From Ulvibacterium sp. (GTDB lineage: Bacteria > Bacteroidota > Bacteroidia > Flavobacteriales > Flavobacteriaceae): DNA of 64,000 bases. Both the position numbers and the translations under genes were made by a program. The stretch covers positions 806,001 through 870,000 of the forward strand of contig NZ_JANQOO010000017.1 of the NCBI RefSeq assembly GCF_028285715.1. The letters are read 5' to 3'. A model generated the notes under the pieces. The model searched no databases, had not been told where the DNA came from, and saw only the letters and a program-made list of their open reading frames with translations. Shown one piece after another: positions 17,132-24,431 of this stretch (within the stretch, counting starts at the first letter, position 1; each line of letters starts with the position of its first letter).

Positions 17132-19087
17132 TCATTCTCCCAAGGACCATGAAAGGTCAATGTTGGAGTTAGCCGGGGATACCCTTACATACCCCTGCAT
17201 TTCTTGGTGCAAGGCAGAACAGAAATCCGTACAATAGAACGGCCATACGCCCGGTTGTTTGGGCTCCCATACAAAAGTTTCGGTCTGTCCGGGCATAATC
17301 AACAATTCGGAGGTATTCGCACCTATTATACTTACGCCATGAGGCACATCATAATCTTGCTCCAGGTTGGTCACATGGAAATATACCTTGTCCCCCAACT
17401 TAATTCCTTCAATGTTGTCCGGATTAAAGTGACTTCGAATCATGGACATGTAAATATGAACTTCCTTACCATTGCGTTCTACCCTAACATCAGCATCGGA
17501 AGTAATGCCGTATTTATGTTTGTTCGACTTCAAATCGAAGATTTTTTTGGACCGTGCCTTTACGATATCCGCTGCAATACCCGCAGCATAGTGAGGCTCT
17601 CCAACCGTTGGGAAATCCAATAAAAGTTCCATTTTCTCACCAGAAATGTCATAGAGTTGTGCCGATTGTGTCACTTCAGGCCCAGTAGGCAAATATCTGT
17701 CCTTGGTAATCTTGTTCATGGCCACCACATATTTTCCAAAGGGTTTTCTTGAATTACCGCCAGGAATCATTAAGTGCCCCACGGAATAGAAACAAGGTTG
17801 TCTATCCACTACTTCCCAAGTACCCAATCTCCATTTAACCACTTCCGAGGAAATAAAGAAGGTGGTATAGGCATTACCTTGACCGTCAAATTCGGTATGC
17901 AATGGCCCAAGACCGGGCTGGCTTACGGTACCGGCCAAAACGTCCTCGAACTTAAGGATGGGTATGCCATAGGCGTCACCATCATATTTCTTTCCTTCTA
18001 TGGCCTCTAGCATTTTGGTAAAGGAATGCACGGTCAAGTCAGCGGATAGTTTGCCATTACCTACAATATATTCGCCCGTGGGATCTACATCACAACCGTG
18101 GGGTGATTTGGGCGTTGGTAAGAAGAAAACGGCACCAGGAACATCCGTTGGATTTATGACCAATACTTCTTTTTTCATCGTGGAAGTAGCCGTATGCGTT
18201 TCTTCATCATATACATTATGGGCATAGTTGGATGGCATTTTTGTGCCTCCACCATTATTGATATACTCCTCTATCATTTTCCAGTTTACCGCGGCAATAA
18301 AATCCTTGTCGTTCTGTGAAGCGTTAACCTCCAATAAGGTACTGGCCTCCTCGGAATTATAGGTAGTAAAGAAGAACCATCCATGGGATTTACCACGTCC
18401 CGGATGCGATAGGTCATAATCGAAGCCCGGCATCATTAATTGGAACTTGATGTCCATACCCCCATCTTCAGGGTCAACGCTAATAAAGGTAAGCGCTCCT
18501 TTAAAGTTTCCCTTGTATTCACTGATAGGCATATCCCTTTGGGGTACCGGAACCGAAAACCGGGTTCCTGCCACTACATATTCCGTGTTCTCCGTTACAA
18601 AAGCGGAACTGTGGTTACCCGCACTATTGGGAATCTCTATAATCTCCGTTGTTTCAAAAACGGAAAGGTCTACCTTGGCTATTCGAGGCGTGTTGTTTCC
18701 GTTGATAAAAACGTAACGGCCGTCCAGTTCCCCATTGGTCTGGGAAATATCCGGGTGGTGGGAATCGTCCCAAGGTATAAATCCATGGGAGGTATTGAGC
18801 ATGGGCTTGGTTTCTTCATTGTAGCCCCACGCCTTCTCGGCATCTTGGGAGAAAACAGGAATTACTTTAAAAAGTCTTCCCGAAGGTAAACCATAGACGG
18901 ATAACTGTCCGCTAAAACCTCCGGATATAAAAGCGTAAAACTCATCGTGTTCCCCAGGGGCGACATAGACCTTTTCAGCAGCGTTGGAAGTCAGTGCACC
19001 ACTGTTTCCCTTCTTTTGGTCCCCACAGCTATTGAAGACCATGGCGAGTCCAAACAATATCAGCATTGGATACGTAAACTTTCTCAT
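17132..19087 (-). CDS. nosZ: nitrous oxide reductase, clade II (Sec-exported)
   Basis: 651 residues. The N-terminus lacks a twin-arginine motif and instead carries a Sec/lipoprotein-like leader ending FNSC (Cys21), as in clade II (atypical) NosZ. The seven-bladed propeller has the CuZ His-bearing segments WDDSHHPDISQTNGELDGRY, SPHGCDVDPTGEY, LGPLHTEFDGQGNAY and YSVGHLMIPGG. The C-terminal cupredoxin carries the CuA ligands Cys619, Cys623, His627 and Met630 (YCTDFCSALHQEM) plus His583. It reduces N2O to N2 in the periplasm. No nitrite or NO reductase gene is in the window, so the strain may be an N2O reducer only. Confidence 0.97.
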   Translation of the reverse strand: MRKFTYPMLILFGLAMVFNSCGDQKKGNSGALTSNAAEKVYVAPGEHDEFYAFISGGFSGQLSVYGLPSGRLFKVIPVFSQDAEKAWGYNEETKPMLNTSHGFIPWDDSHHPDISQTNGELDGRYVFINGNNTPRIAKVDLSVFETTEIIEIPNSAGNHSSAFVTENTEYVVAGTRFSVPVPQRDMPISEYKGNFKGALTFISVDPEDGGMDIKFQLMMPGFDYDLSHPGRGKSHGWFFFTTYNSEEASTLLEVNASQNDKDFIAAVNWKMIEEYINNGGGTKMPSNYAHNVYDEETHTATSTMKKEVLVINPTDVPGAVFFLPTPKSPHGCDVDPTGEYIVGNGKLSADLTVHSFTKMLEAIEGKKYDGDAYGIPILKFEDVLAGTVSQPGLGPLHTEFDGQGNAYTTFFISSEVVKWRLGTWEVVDRQPCFYSVGHLMIPGGNSRKPFGKYVVAMNKITKDRYLPTGPEVTQSAQLYDISGEKMELLLDFPTVGEPHYAAGIAADIVKARSKKIFDLKSNKHKYGITSDADVRVERNGKEVHIYMSMIRSHFNPDNIEGIKLGDKVYFHVTNLEQDYDVPHGVSIIGANTSELLIMPGQTETFVWEPKQPGVWPFYCTDFCSALHQEMQGYVRVSPANSNIDLSWSLGE

Positions 19088-19119
19088 TGTTGTTGTTTTA
19101 TGTTATTCTGATTTTTAGA

Positions 19120-19707
19120 TTATTCATCGGCTGGTGGAAGAATTACCTTATCCACTACGTGTACTATGCCGTTCCCGGCAGGAATACTGGCTACGATTTT
19201 TGCACCACCCACGTAAACATCATCTCCCTTAACCTCCACAGTGGTGTTTTGATTATTGGCCTGCCCCAGTTTTTTAAACTTCTTTAGAAAGTCCTTGCTA
19301 TATTTTCCCGGAGTTACATGATGTTTCAAAATATTGGCCAATGCATTTTTATTCTCAGGTTTTAGCAAATCTTCCACAGTACCTGGGGGAAGTGCATCAA
19401 AAGCCGCATTGGTAGGGGCAAACACCATCAATGGTCCGGCATTGACCAAGGCATTTTCCAAGTCAGCTGCCTGCACAGCTGCTACCAGGGTGGTATGATC
19501 AGGAGACCCAACAGCAATGTTAAGCACATTGGGCGTGGACTCATCATCGGTAATAAAGGCCTGACCCTTTTTTTCCACCTTCCCGCTTTCGGCCTTTTCA
19601 GCTTGGGAAGTCATTGTTTCGGTTTTGGTGCCGTCTTTACAGCTGAATAAAAAAAACAGCATACAAAAACAGGCAACCAACAATTTGAAGTTGATAGTTG
19701 CTTTCAT
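19120..19707 (-). CDS. fasciclin (FAS1) domain lipoprotein in the nos operon
   Basis: 195 residues with a lipoprotein signal ending FLFSC and one FAS1 domain (residues about 60-190: DHTTLVAAVQAADLENALVNAG, VFAPTNAAFDALP, LKHHVTPGKYS, GNGIVHVVDKVILPP). FAS1 domains mediate adhesion or protein-protein contact. It lies 8 bases after the cytochrome gene and 32 before nosZ, so it is transcribed at the head of the operon. A scaffold or docking role for NosZ and its electron donor is plausible but not shown. Confidence 0.88.
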   Translation of the reverse strand: MKATINFKLLVACFCMLFFLFSCKDGTKTETMTSQAEKAESGKVEKKGQAFITDDESTPNVLNIAVGSPDHTTLVAAVQAADLENALVNAGPLMVFAPTNAAFDALPPGTVEDLLKPENKNALANILKHHVTPGKYSKDFLKKFKKLGQANNQNTTVEVKGDDVYVGGAKIVASIPAGNGIVHVVDKVILPPADE

Positions 19708-19714
19708 TATGAAT

Positions 19715-20230
19715 CTACTTTAAGGTTCTAAAATATTCCAGTATAGCCCTCGCCTGTTCTTCCGAAAGGCTTTGATTGGCCATAGGTGACCCATTGAACT
19801 CTACAAGTAGGTCTTTAGCCAAGGGGTCTTCCTTCACCATCACCTCCGGATTAAGAATCATATTCATAACCCATTCCGGGGTTCTTTTTTCCAATATTCC
19901 ATTGGGTGCCGGACCGATGAACTTCTTCCCTACCCGGTGACATGCCATACACATTTGGTTGAATACTTCTTCTCCTTGAGCGGCCATGGCCTGGTCAATT
20001 TCTGCGTCCAATGTTATAGAATCAATAGGACCTACCCCTTTGGAAGTCAAATCTATCCGCTCCGAAGCCTTGACTTGATTTGTAGCAGGGGGCTCTACTT
20101 GTTTCTCGGTGGTGGCTTTTTTCCGCTCAATACTAAAACCATCTTGTTTCTTCTCTTCCTTTCCGCCACAACCTAAAAGTATTAGGACAAAAAGTAGCAC
20201 GAAACCATTACTAAGCTTTCCAGTTTTCAT
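19715..20230 (-). CDS. monohaem cytochrome c lipoprotein, probable electron donor to NosZ
   Basis: 171 residues from ATG 20230; the longer frame starts inside the promoter. The lipoprotein signal ends LILLGC. A low-complexity charged linker leads to a class I cytochrome c domain with haem-binding CMACH (residues near 103), GPAPNGI after it, and a Met sixth-ligand candidate in NGSPMANQSLSEE. First gene of the nos operon, with the promoter elements at 20255-20302 upstream. It probably passes electrons from the quinone pool or a membrane complex to the CuA site of NosZ. Confidence 0.92.
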   Translation of the reverse strand: MKTGKLSNGFVLLFVLILLGCGGKEEKKQDGFSIERKKATTEKQVEPPATNQVKASERIDLTSKGVGPIDSITLDAEIDQAMAAQGEEVFNQMCMACHRVGKKFIGPAPNGILEKRTPEWVMNMILNPEVMVKEDPLAKDLLVEFNGSPMANQSLSEEQARAILEYFRTLK

Positions 20231-20254
20231 AGTTGTCTTTTTCCGGTTATGGGG

Positions 20255-20262
20255 CAAAAATA
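20255..20262 (-). promoter_or_regulatory. TAnnTTTG -7 box of the nos operon
   Basis: Minus strand TATTTTTG, matching the Bacteroidota -7 element. Its first base is 29.5 bp from the centre of the FNR-type palindrome at 20281-20302, the same spacing as at the copper-receptor and hemN promoters. Confidence 0.65.
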
Positions 20263-20280
20263 AAGGAGGTAAAAAGTTTA

Positions 20281-20302
20281 AAATATGATATTAATCATAT
20301 TT
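20281..20302. promoter_or_regulatory. FNR-type palindrome in the nos / Rrf2-regulator intergenic region
   Basis: Perfect 9-bp arms AAATATGAT and ATCATATTT are separated by 4 bases, containing the FNR-family core TGAT-N4-ATCA. It lies between the divergent cytochrome (nos operon) and Rrf2-type regulator genes. For the nos promoter its inferred position is about -42, typical of class II activation. Confidence 0.75.
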
Positions 20303-20305
20303 AAG

Positions 20306-20322
20306 ATAAAAAAGTCTTTTAT
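20306..20322. promoter_or_regulatory. second dyad upstream of nos, shared with copper operon
   Basis: ATAAAA and TTTTAT arms around 5 bases, centred 22.5 bp from the FNR-box centre. The surrounding block 20294-20323 matches 24315-24344 at 27 of 30 bases. A candidate operator for a second regulator such as the adjacent Rrf2 protein. Confidence 0.5.
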
Positions 20323-20326
20323 TCTG

Positions 20327-20334
20327 TATATTTG
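20327..20334 (+). promoter_or_regulatory. TAnnTTTG box upstream of the Rrf2-type regulator
   Basis: TATATTTG, 17 bases before the regulator's start codon at 20352, matching the Bacteroidota -7 element. The dyad at 20306-20322 ends just upstream of it, so binding there could repress this promoter. Confidence 0.5.
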
Positions 20335-20351
20335 TAAAAATCCCGACAAAA

Positions 20352-20783
20352 ATGCTATCGAACTCCTCAAAATATGCGCTGAAGGCCGTGCTCTATTTAG
20401 CGGTGCATTCCAGTGTGGAAAACAAAATATTGGCCAAGGATATCACCAAGCCCATAAACGTTCCGCGCGCCTATATAGCCAAGATTCTTCAGGAACTTTC
20501 CAGACATCAAATAGTTTCGTCCACACGTGGTCCTAAAGGGGGCTTCTATCTTAACGAGGAAAATAGAAAAACACGGCTAATCGATATTATCAGTTTAATA
20601 GATGGTGATAATAGATTAACTTCCTGTGTATTGAGCCTGCACAAATGTGATTATGAAAATCCTTGTCCCATGCACCATCTTGTGGACGATACCAAGGCCA
20701 GTTTTGTTGAAAAATTGAGGCAGACTTCCGTGGAAGATCTTATATTGGACATTAAGTTGGGAAAATCGTTTTTGCCCATTTAG
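20352..20783 (+). CDS. Rrf2-family regulator with three-cysteine cluster (NsrR/IscR-like)
   Basis: 143 residues. N-terminal winged helix (SSKYALKAVLYLAVHSS, VPRAYIAKILQELSRHQIVSSTRGPKGGFYL) and a C-X6-C-X5-C set (SCVLSLHKCDYENPC), close to the arrangement that holds an Fe-S cluster in NsrR and IscR. Position divergent from the nos operon, with an FNR-type palindrome and second dyad between, suggests control of nos and possibly itself in response to NO or redox state. Whether it is a true NsrR orthologue cannot be settled by reading alone. A terminator follows. Confidence 0.88.
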   Translation: MLSNSSKYALKAVLYLAVHSSVENKILAKDITKPINVPRAYIAKILQELSRHQIVSSTRGPKGGFYLNEENRKTRLIDIISLIDGDNRLTSCVLSLHKCDYENPCPMHHLVDDTKASFVEKLRQTSVEDLILDIKLGKSFLPI

Positions 20784-20791
20784 AAACTAAG

Positions 20792-20823
20792 AAAAAGACC
20801 CCCTTTTTTAAGGGAGTCTTTTC
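20792..20823. terminator. bidirectional terminator between the Rrf2 regulator and the copper operon end
   Basis: A-rich arm with AAAAGAC-CCCTT pairs with AAGGG-GTCTTTT around a T-rich loop, one mismatch in the stem. It lies 9 bases after the regulator stop and 30 bases beyond the end of the converging lipoprotein gene, so it serves both strands. Confidence 0.8.
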
Positions 20824-20852
20824 AAGCAAAACAACTACAACCAAAAGTATCA

Positions 20853-21710
20853 TTAAAATTCTATCTCAAAGAACAGACTACTGGATTCGTTTTCTTCGGT
20901 AATATCTTCTCCTTTCAGTACTTCACCGCCATCATTCAGCAGTTTTAGGTTAATCTTCCAATAGCCCGTCATGGTCAATGACAATTTTCCGTTGTACATT
21001 TTTGACGCCGAATCATAGGTCAAATCTTCATTATTGGGAGAACTGTGGTTCCCCATACCGGGCATACGGGGATCAATCGTTATCCTATAATCCTCAACAG
21101 CGGGAAAGGTCATCATGTTCTCCATTTTAAAGAGTACGGCCGAAAAATCATTTACCGCTACCTCTGGCTTCATAGGCATCATGGCCAACACATATCGAGT
21201 TTCATCCGTTCCCGTAAAAACACTTACTCTTTTCTTACCATCTGCCGGTGATTTAACCTCTATACGTTCAGTGGCATTATACGTTTGTCCGGCAATCGTA
21301 TATTCCAGGTTAAGCTCCCAATATTCCTCCGTGTTGCCAGGCATTTGAAAAATGCTAAATCCTGTATACACAGAGGCGTTCTCTGTCTTGGTCACTTCAG
21401 ATTTAGGACAGGAATGCATCATTTCCGTCATGTGCATCACGGGGTTCCATGAAATTGCGGCATTGGATATGTAACTATCACTTGCCTCATCCTTAATACG
21501 AATGAACAATTCATTATACCCGATTGTAAATTGCTCTTGTTCGGAATATAGTTCAATGCTATGGTTGTTGGCCTTCACAGCACTTAGCATCGTATATTCC
21601 GCGAGTGGATTCTCCTCCACAATGGGCATGGGATCATCCGAGTCACTAGTACAGGAAATAAAACTTACGGTTAGTAAGAAAGTTGCTGCTAGATATTTTA
21701 TTGTTTTCAT
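20853..21710 (-). CDS. lipoprotein, His/Met-containing, last gene of the copper-receptor operon
   Basis: 285 residues with a lipoprotein signal ending VSFISC. Two beta-sandwich-like halves are suggested; the first carries WNPVMHMTEMMHSCPKSE and the second MMPMKPEV, PRMPGMGNHSS and MTGYWKINLKLL, resembling YtkA/FixH-type domains. The clusters of Met, His and one Cys are those expected for Cu(I) binding. It follows the TonB receptor gene by 20 bases on the same strand. A periplasmic or surface copper-handling role is inferred from these residues and the context. Confidence 0.72.
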   Translation of the reverse strand: MKTIKYLAATFLLTVSFISCTSDSDDPMPIVEENPLAEYTMLSAVKANNHSIELYSEQEQFTIGYNELFIRIKDEASDSYISNAAISWNPVMHMTEMMHSCPKSEVTKTENASVYTGFSIFQMPGNTEEYWELNLEYTIAGQTYNATERIEVKSPADGKKRVSVFTGTDETRYVLAMMPMKPEVAVNDFSAVLFKMENMMTFPAVEDYRITIDPRMPGMGNHSSPNNEDLTYDSASKMYNGKLSLTMTGYWKINLKLLNDGGEVLKGEDITEENESSSLFFEIEF

Positions 21711-21730
21711 AATTAGCGTTTTAATTGTTT

Positions 21731-23800
21731 TTAATTTATGGCATAGGAAACGGTCATAAAAAAGTTGCGCCCCATACGGGGAATGTTGTTCCAGTCGGTA
21801 TAGGTAGAATAGAATTCATCAAAAATGTTCTCCACTCCCGCTTTAACATAAACATCATCGTCATGTATGGAAAACGATTTCCCCAACGATAAAGAGAATA
21901 CCGTATAGGCGTCCGTTCGGTCTTCACCAAATTCCGGATTGAAATTCACCTGATCCGCCGCACCGCGCATGGTCAATGAACCCGAAAACTTGTCCTGGGT
22001 GTATTGCAACATGGAAGAATACGTAAAAGGACTTATAAAGGGCAGATTACGCCCGTCTTGATCGGTTCCCCGGTGATAGGAAACCAACCCGGTCCAAGTA
22101 AATTCGGGGGTAATTTGATACTTGGTATCCAAGGAGATATTATACAAATTGGCATATTCCAGATTTTCGTAGACCTTTACCCCTTCTGCGCCAATGGTCA
22201 TTACACTTAAGGCAGGATTTACCTCTCCTACTATAAAGTCCATGGTGTGGAAGTAGTTTCCTTCCAAACTAAATTTCAGTTTTTCGATAGGCACCGATAG
22301 TTTTGTGTTCACCTCAATGGCCTTTTCGTTTCTTAAATCGGGGTCGCCAACATAATCGTGATTGTCAAAACTATTGAACAGGTAAAATCCAAAACCTTCA
22401 GAAACGGATGGAGCCCTATCTCCATAAGAGAGCCCACCGTCCAAATGCATCGATTTCAGTTTTTTATGGTACCGCACCGAAAAGCTTTTTAGGAAACGGG
22501 TCTGCCTTTGGGCCATTTCAGGATAGAAAATCCGGAGGCTGTTCAGTCCCAGTTCATCCGCCACATTAAAACCTTGTACAGCCAATCTGGTGGATAGCTT
22601 CAGGGAACTCCCCTCAAAGTCGATTACGTCTTCTGCATAAAAACCATTGTTCAGGGTACGAACATCGGGCCAGGTAAGCATAAACATTTCACGCTCATTG
22701 GGATTGTTCGGATACATAGTCATTTCAGCCAATGAACGATTATAAAACCCATCCAGTTTCAACAGAAATTGGTGGTTATCCCGTTTTAGGGTGGCTTGGG
22801 AAAAATATCCATACGTATCGCTCCACCCAGGCATGTCCATACGAATGGGGACATCGGGCCTTTGGCTATCATCCATAATATGGGTAATGGAATTGGCATA
22901 TACCTTGGTCTCCCAGTCTTCAAAATTACCAATGAAGTCTGTTTGTACCCAACTGACGGAACCTATAAAGGCTCGGGCCAAAGAAACATCCATGGGCAAA
23001 GCCGGGTATCCAACATCCCGAGCTTCATCAAAAATAAAACTGGCCAATAGTTTCTGGTCTTCAGAAACCTTGTAGCCCGAATTAACGGAGAGGTTGTACT
23101 TTTCAAATTGGGAAAAGGCTACCTCCTCACCACCTCCGGCAACGTAGTTCTCGGCCTTACGATAGATAATGTCCGTATCTATATAGAACCGTTCGTCCGA
23201 ATAGTTAAGTTCCCCACCAAAAATCTGTGAGGCATTGTTAGTTTCCCCACCAGTTTCTATGGAACCTACCCATCCATCCGATTTAAAATTGCTTTTTTCC
23301 ACACGCAGATCGATTGCACCTCCCAAAGTCGCCCCGTGTTCTGCTCCTTGTTGACCACAGGCTACGTGTATATCGGATAGATTGGAAACATCGACGTAAG
23401 AGGTTATGGGATCCATTCTATCCGTGCAGGCCCCAAAAATGCGCATTCCGTCAATAGTTATGGATAGGCGTTCCGTGGTCATATCGTTCAGCACCGGCTC
23501 CCAAGCATACGCTCCCCTCTTTATCATGTTTACTTTTTTGGAGGACTCCAGATACTGATCCAACGTGGAGAGTGGTTTATGGTGGGCATTGTGCTCCAAC
23601 GTTCTTTTGTACGAAGAAATTACAATCACCTCATTTAAGTCGATGGGTAGTATAGAATCCTTAACCATGACCAAAGTTGGCTCTTGGGACATGCCTTGCC
23701 AACGAAATACTAGGGTGAACAGCACCACAAGCAACACGGCTTTGCTTTTTAGACCTGTAGCCCAAAGGCGGCTCGGCCTATTTTTCAATATGGTTTTCAT
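21731..23800 (-). CDS. TonB-dependent outer-membrane copper receptor (OprC/NosA-like)
   Basis: 689 residues: signal peptide, plug domain (LNEVIVISSYKRT, TIDGMRIFGACTDRMDPITS, QQGAEHGATLGGAIDLR) and a 22-strand-type barrel ending in VSYAIN. The plug has Cys125-x3-Met129 (CTDRM) and the first barrel region has His307-x-Met309 (THIMD). This matches the CxxxM/HxM copper site known in Pseudomonas OprC (Cys143/Met147, His323/Met325). OprC/NosA proteins import copper, and NosA is linked to N2O reductase in Pseudomonas stutzeri. The FNR-type promoter shared with the nos operon supports this role. Confidence 0.85.
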   Translation of the reverse strand: MKTILKNRPSRLWATGLKSKAVLLVVLFTLVFRWQGMSQEPTLVMVKDSILPIDLNEVIVISSYKRTLEHNAHHKPLSTLDQYLESSKKVNMIKRGAYAWEPVLNDMTTERLSITIDGMRIFGACTDRMDPITSYVDVSNLSDIHVACGQQGAEHGATLGGAIDLRVEKSNFKSDGWVGSIETGGETNNASQIFGGELNYSDERFYIDTDIIYRKAENYVAGGGEEVAFSQFEKYNLSVNSGYKVSEDQKLLASFIFDEARDVGYPALPMDVSLARAFIGSVSWVQTDFIGNFEDWETKVYANSITHIMDDSQRPDVPIRMDMPGWSDTYGYFSQATLKRDNHQFLLKLDGFYNRSLAEMTMYPNNPNEREMFMLTWPDVRTLNNGFYAEDVIDFEGSSLKLSTRLAVQGFNVADELGLNSLRIFYPEMAQRQTRFLKSFSVRYHKKLKSMHLDGGLSYGDRAPSVSEGFGFYLFNSFDNHDYVGDPDLRNEKAIEVNTKLSVPIEKLKFSLEGNYFHTMDFIVGEVNPALSVMTIGAEGVKVYENLEYANLYNISLDTKYQITPEFTWTGLVSYHRGTDQDGRNLPFISPFTYSSMLQYTQDKFSGSLTMRGAADQVNFNPEFGEDRTDAYTVFSLSLGKSFSIHDDDVYVKAGVENIFDEFYSTYTDWNNIPRMGRNFFMTVSYAIN

Positions 23801-23892
23801 CTGTTGTGATTTGGACTAATACAAAGGTTTAAGGGTACGAGCCTTGTGGATGAATTTTCCATCCATTACAAATACTCTTACAGCCAATCGAA

Positions 23893-24270
23893 TTAGGCCA
23901 ACTCCGGTGGTTGGGAGATATCGGAAGTGAAAATGCTTGATCGAAGAACCTCAACAAATGTGGATTTCACCGTTAAGGGCTGTGAGAGAAATAGATGTAA
24001 GTCCATTTTTTTCAAGGACTGGAAAAAAACAAGATGCTGAATCTCCGCAATATTCTGTTCCTCCCCGAAAGGATTGCTTTTGTTTTGTTCAGCCTCCTTG
24101 GCCAATTGTTGGGAGAGGTAGCATTTTCCATCGCATCTCAATTGTGGCTTGTCCTTATTCTTACAGAGGACATTTACGATGTAATCATAGTTCATAACAT
24201 ACTCTGCAATGGGCCAGAGCGGCTTCACGAGCATGAGCATGGCTACAAAAAGGATTACATAGCTTTTCAT
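23893..24270 (-). CDS. small membrane-anchored Cys-containing protein, first gene of the copper-receptor operon
   Basis: 125 residues from ATG 24270 (a GTG lies two codons upstream). One N-terminal hydrophobic segment (YVILFVAMLMLVKPLWPI), then NYDYIVNVLCKNKDKPQLRCDGKCYLSQQ-type sequence with three cysteines, and a charged C-terminal part. Family members known to me sit beside TonB receptors in Bacteroidota but have no assigned function. The RCDGKC cysteine pair could bind copper. The predicted promoter would place the transcript start at or near the ATG, so the message may be leaderless. Confidence 0.68.
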   Translation of the reverse strand: MKSYVILFVAMLMLVKPLWPIAEYVMNYDYIVNVLCKNKDKPQLRCDGKCYLSQQLAKEAEQNKSNPFGEEQNIAEIQHLVFFQSLKKMDLHLFLSQPLTVKSTFVEVLRSSIFTSDISQPPELA

Positions 24271-24275
24271 AGGCA

Positions 24276-24283
24276 CAAATCTA
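24276..24283 (-). promoter_or_regulatory. TAnnTTTG -7 box of the copper-receptor operon
   Basis: Minus strand TAGATTTG, ending six bases before the ATG at 24270. Spacing to the FNR-box centre is 29.5 bp, as at nos and hemN. Confidence 0.65.
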
Positions 24284-24304
24284 GGCCCCTACCACAAGGG
24301 AAAA

Positions 24305-24320
24305 CATGATAAAAATCATA
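24305..24320. promoter_or_regulatory. FNR-type palindrome upstream of the copper-receptor operon
   Basis: CATGAT-AAAA-ATCATA, core TGAT-N4-ATCA at 24307-24318. It is between the divergent copper-operon and Gfo/Idh/MocA genes. Correct spacing to a -7 box is found only toward the copper operon, so that is the likely target. Confidence 0.7.
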
Positions 24321-24326
24321 TTTAGG

Positions 24327-24343
24327 ATAAAGAGGTCTTTTAT
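24327..24343. promoter_or_regulatory. second dyad upstream of the copper operon, shared with nos
   Basis: ATAAAG and TTTTAT arms around 5 bases (one mismatch), at the same 22.5-bp offset from the FNR box as 20306-20322. Confidence 0.5.
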
Positions 24344-24431
24344 TTGCCGCAACTAAAAATGCTTTGGAGCGCAACAACAAAAAACGTAACTTCCATCGCC
24401 ATTACAACTAAATTCCAAAAGCTATAGAATA

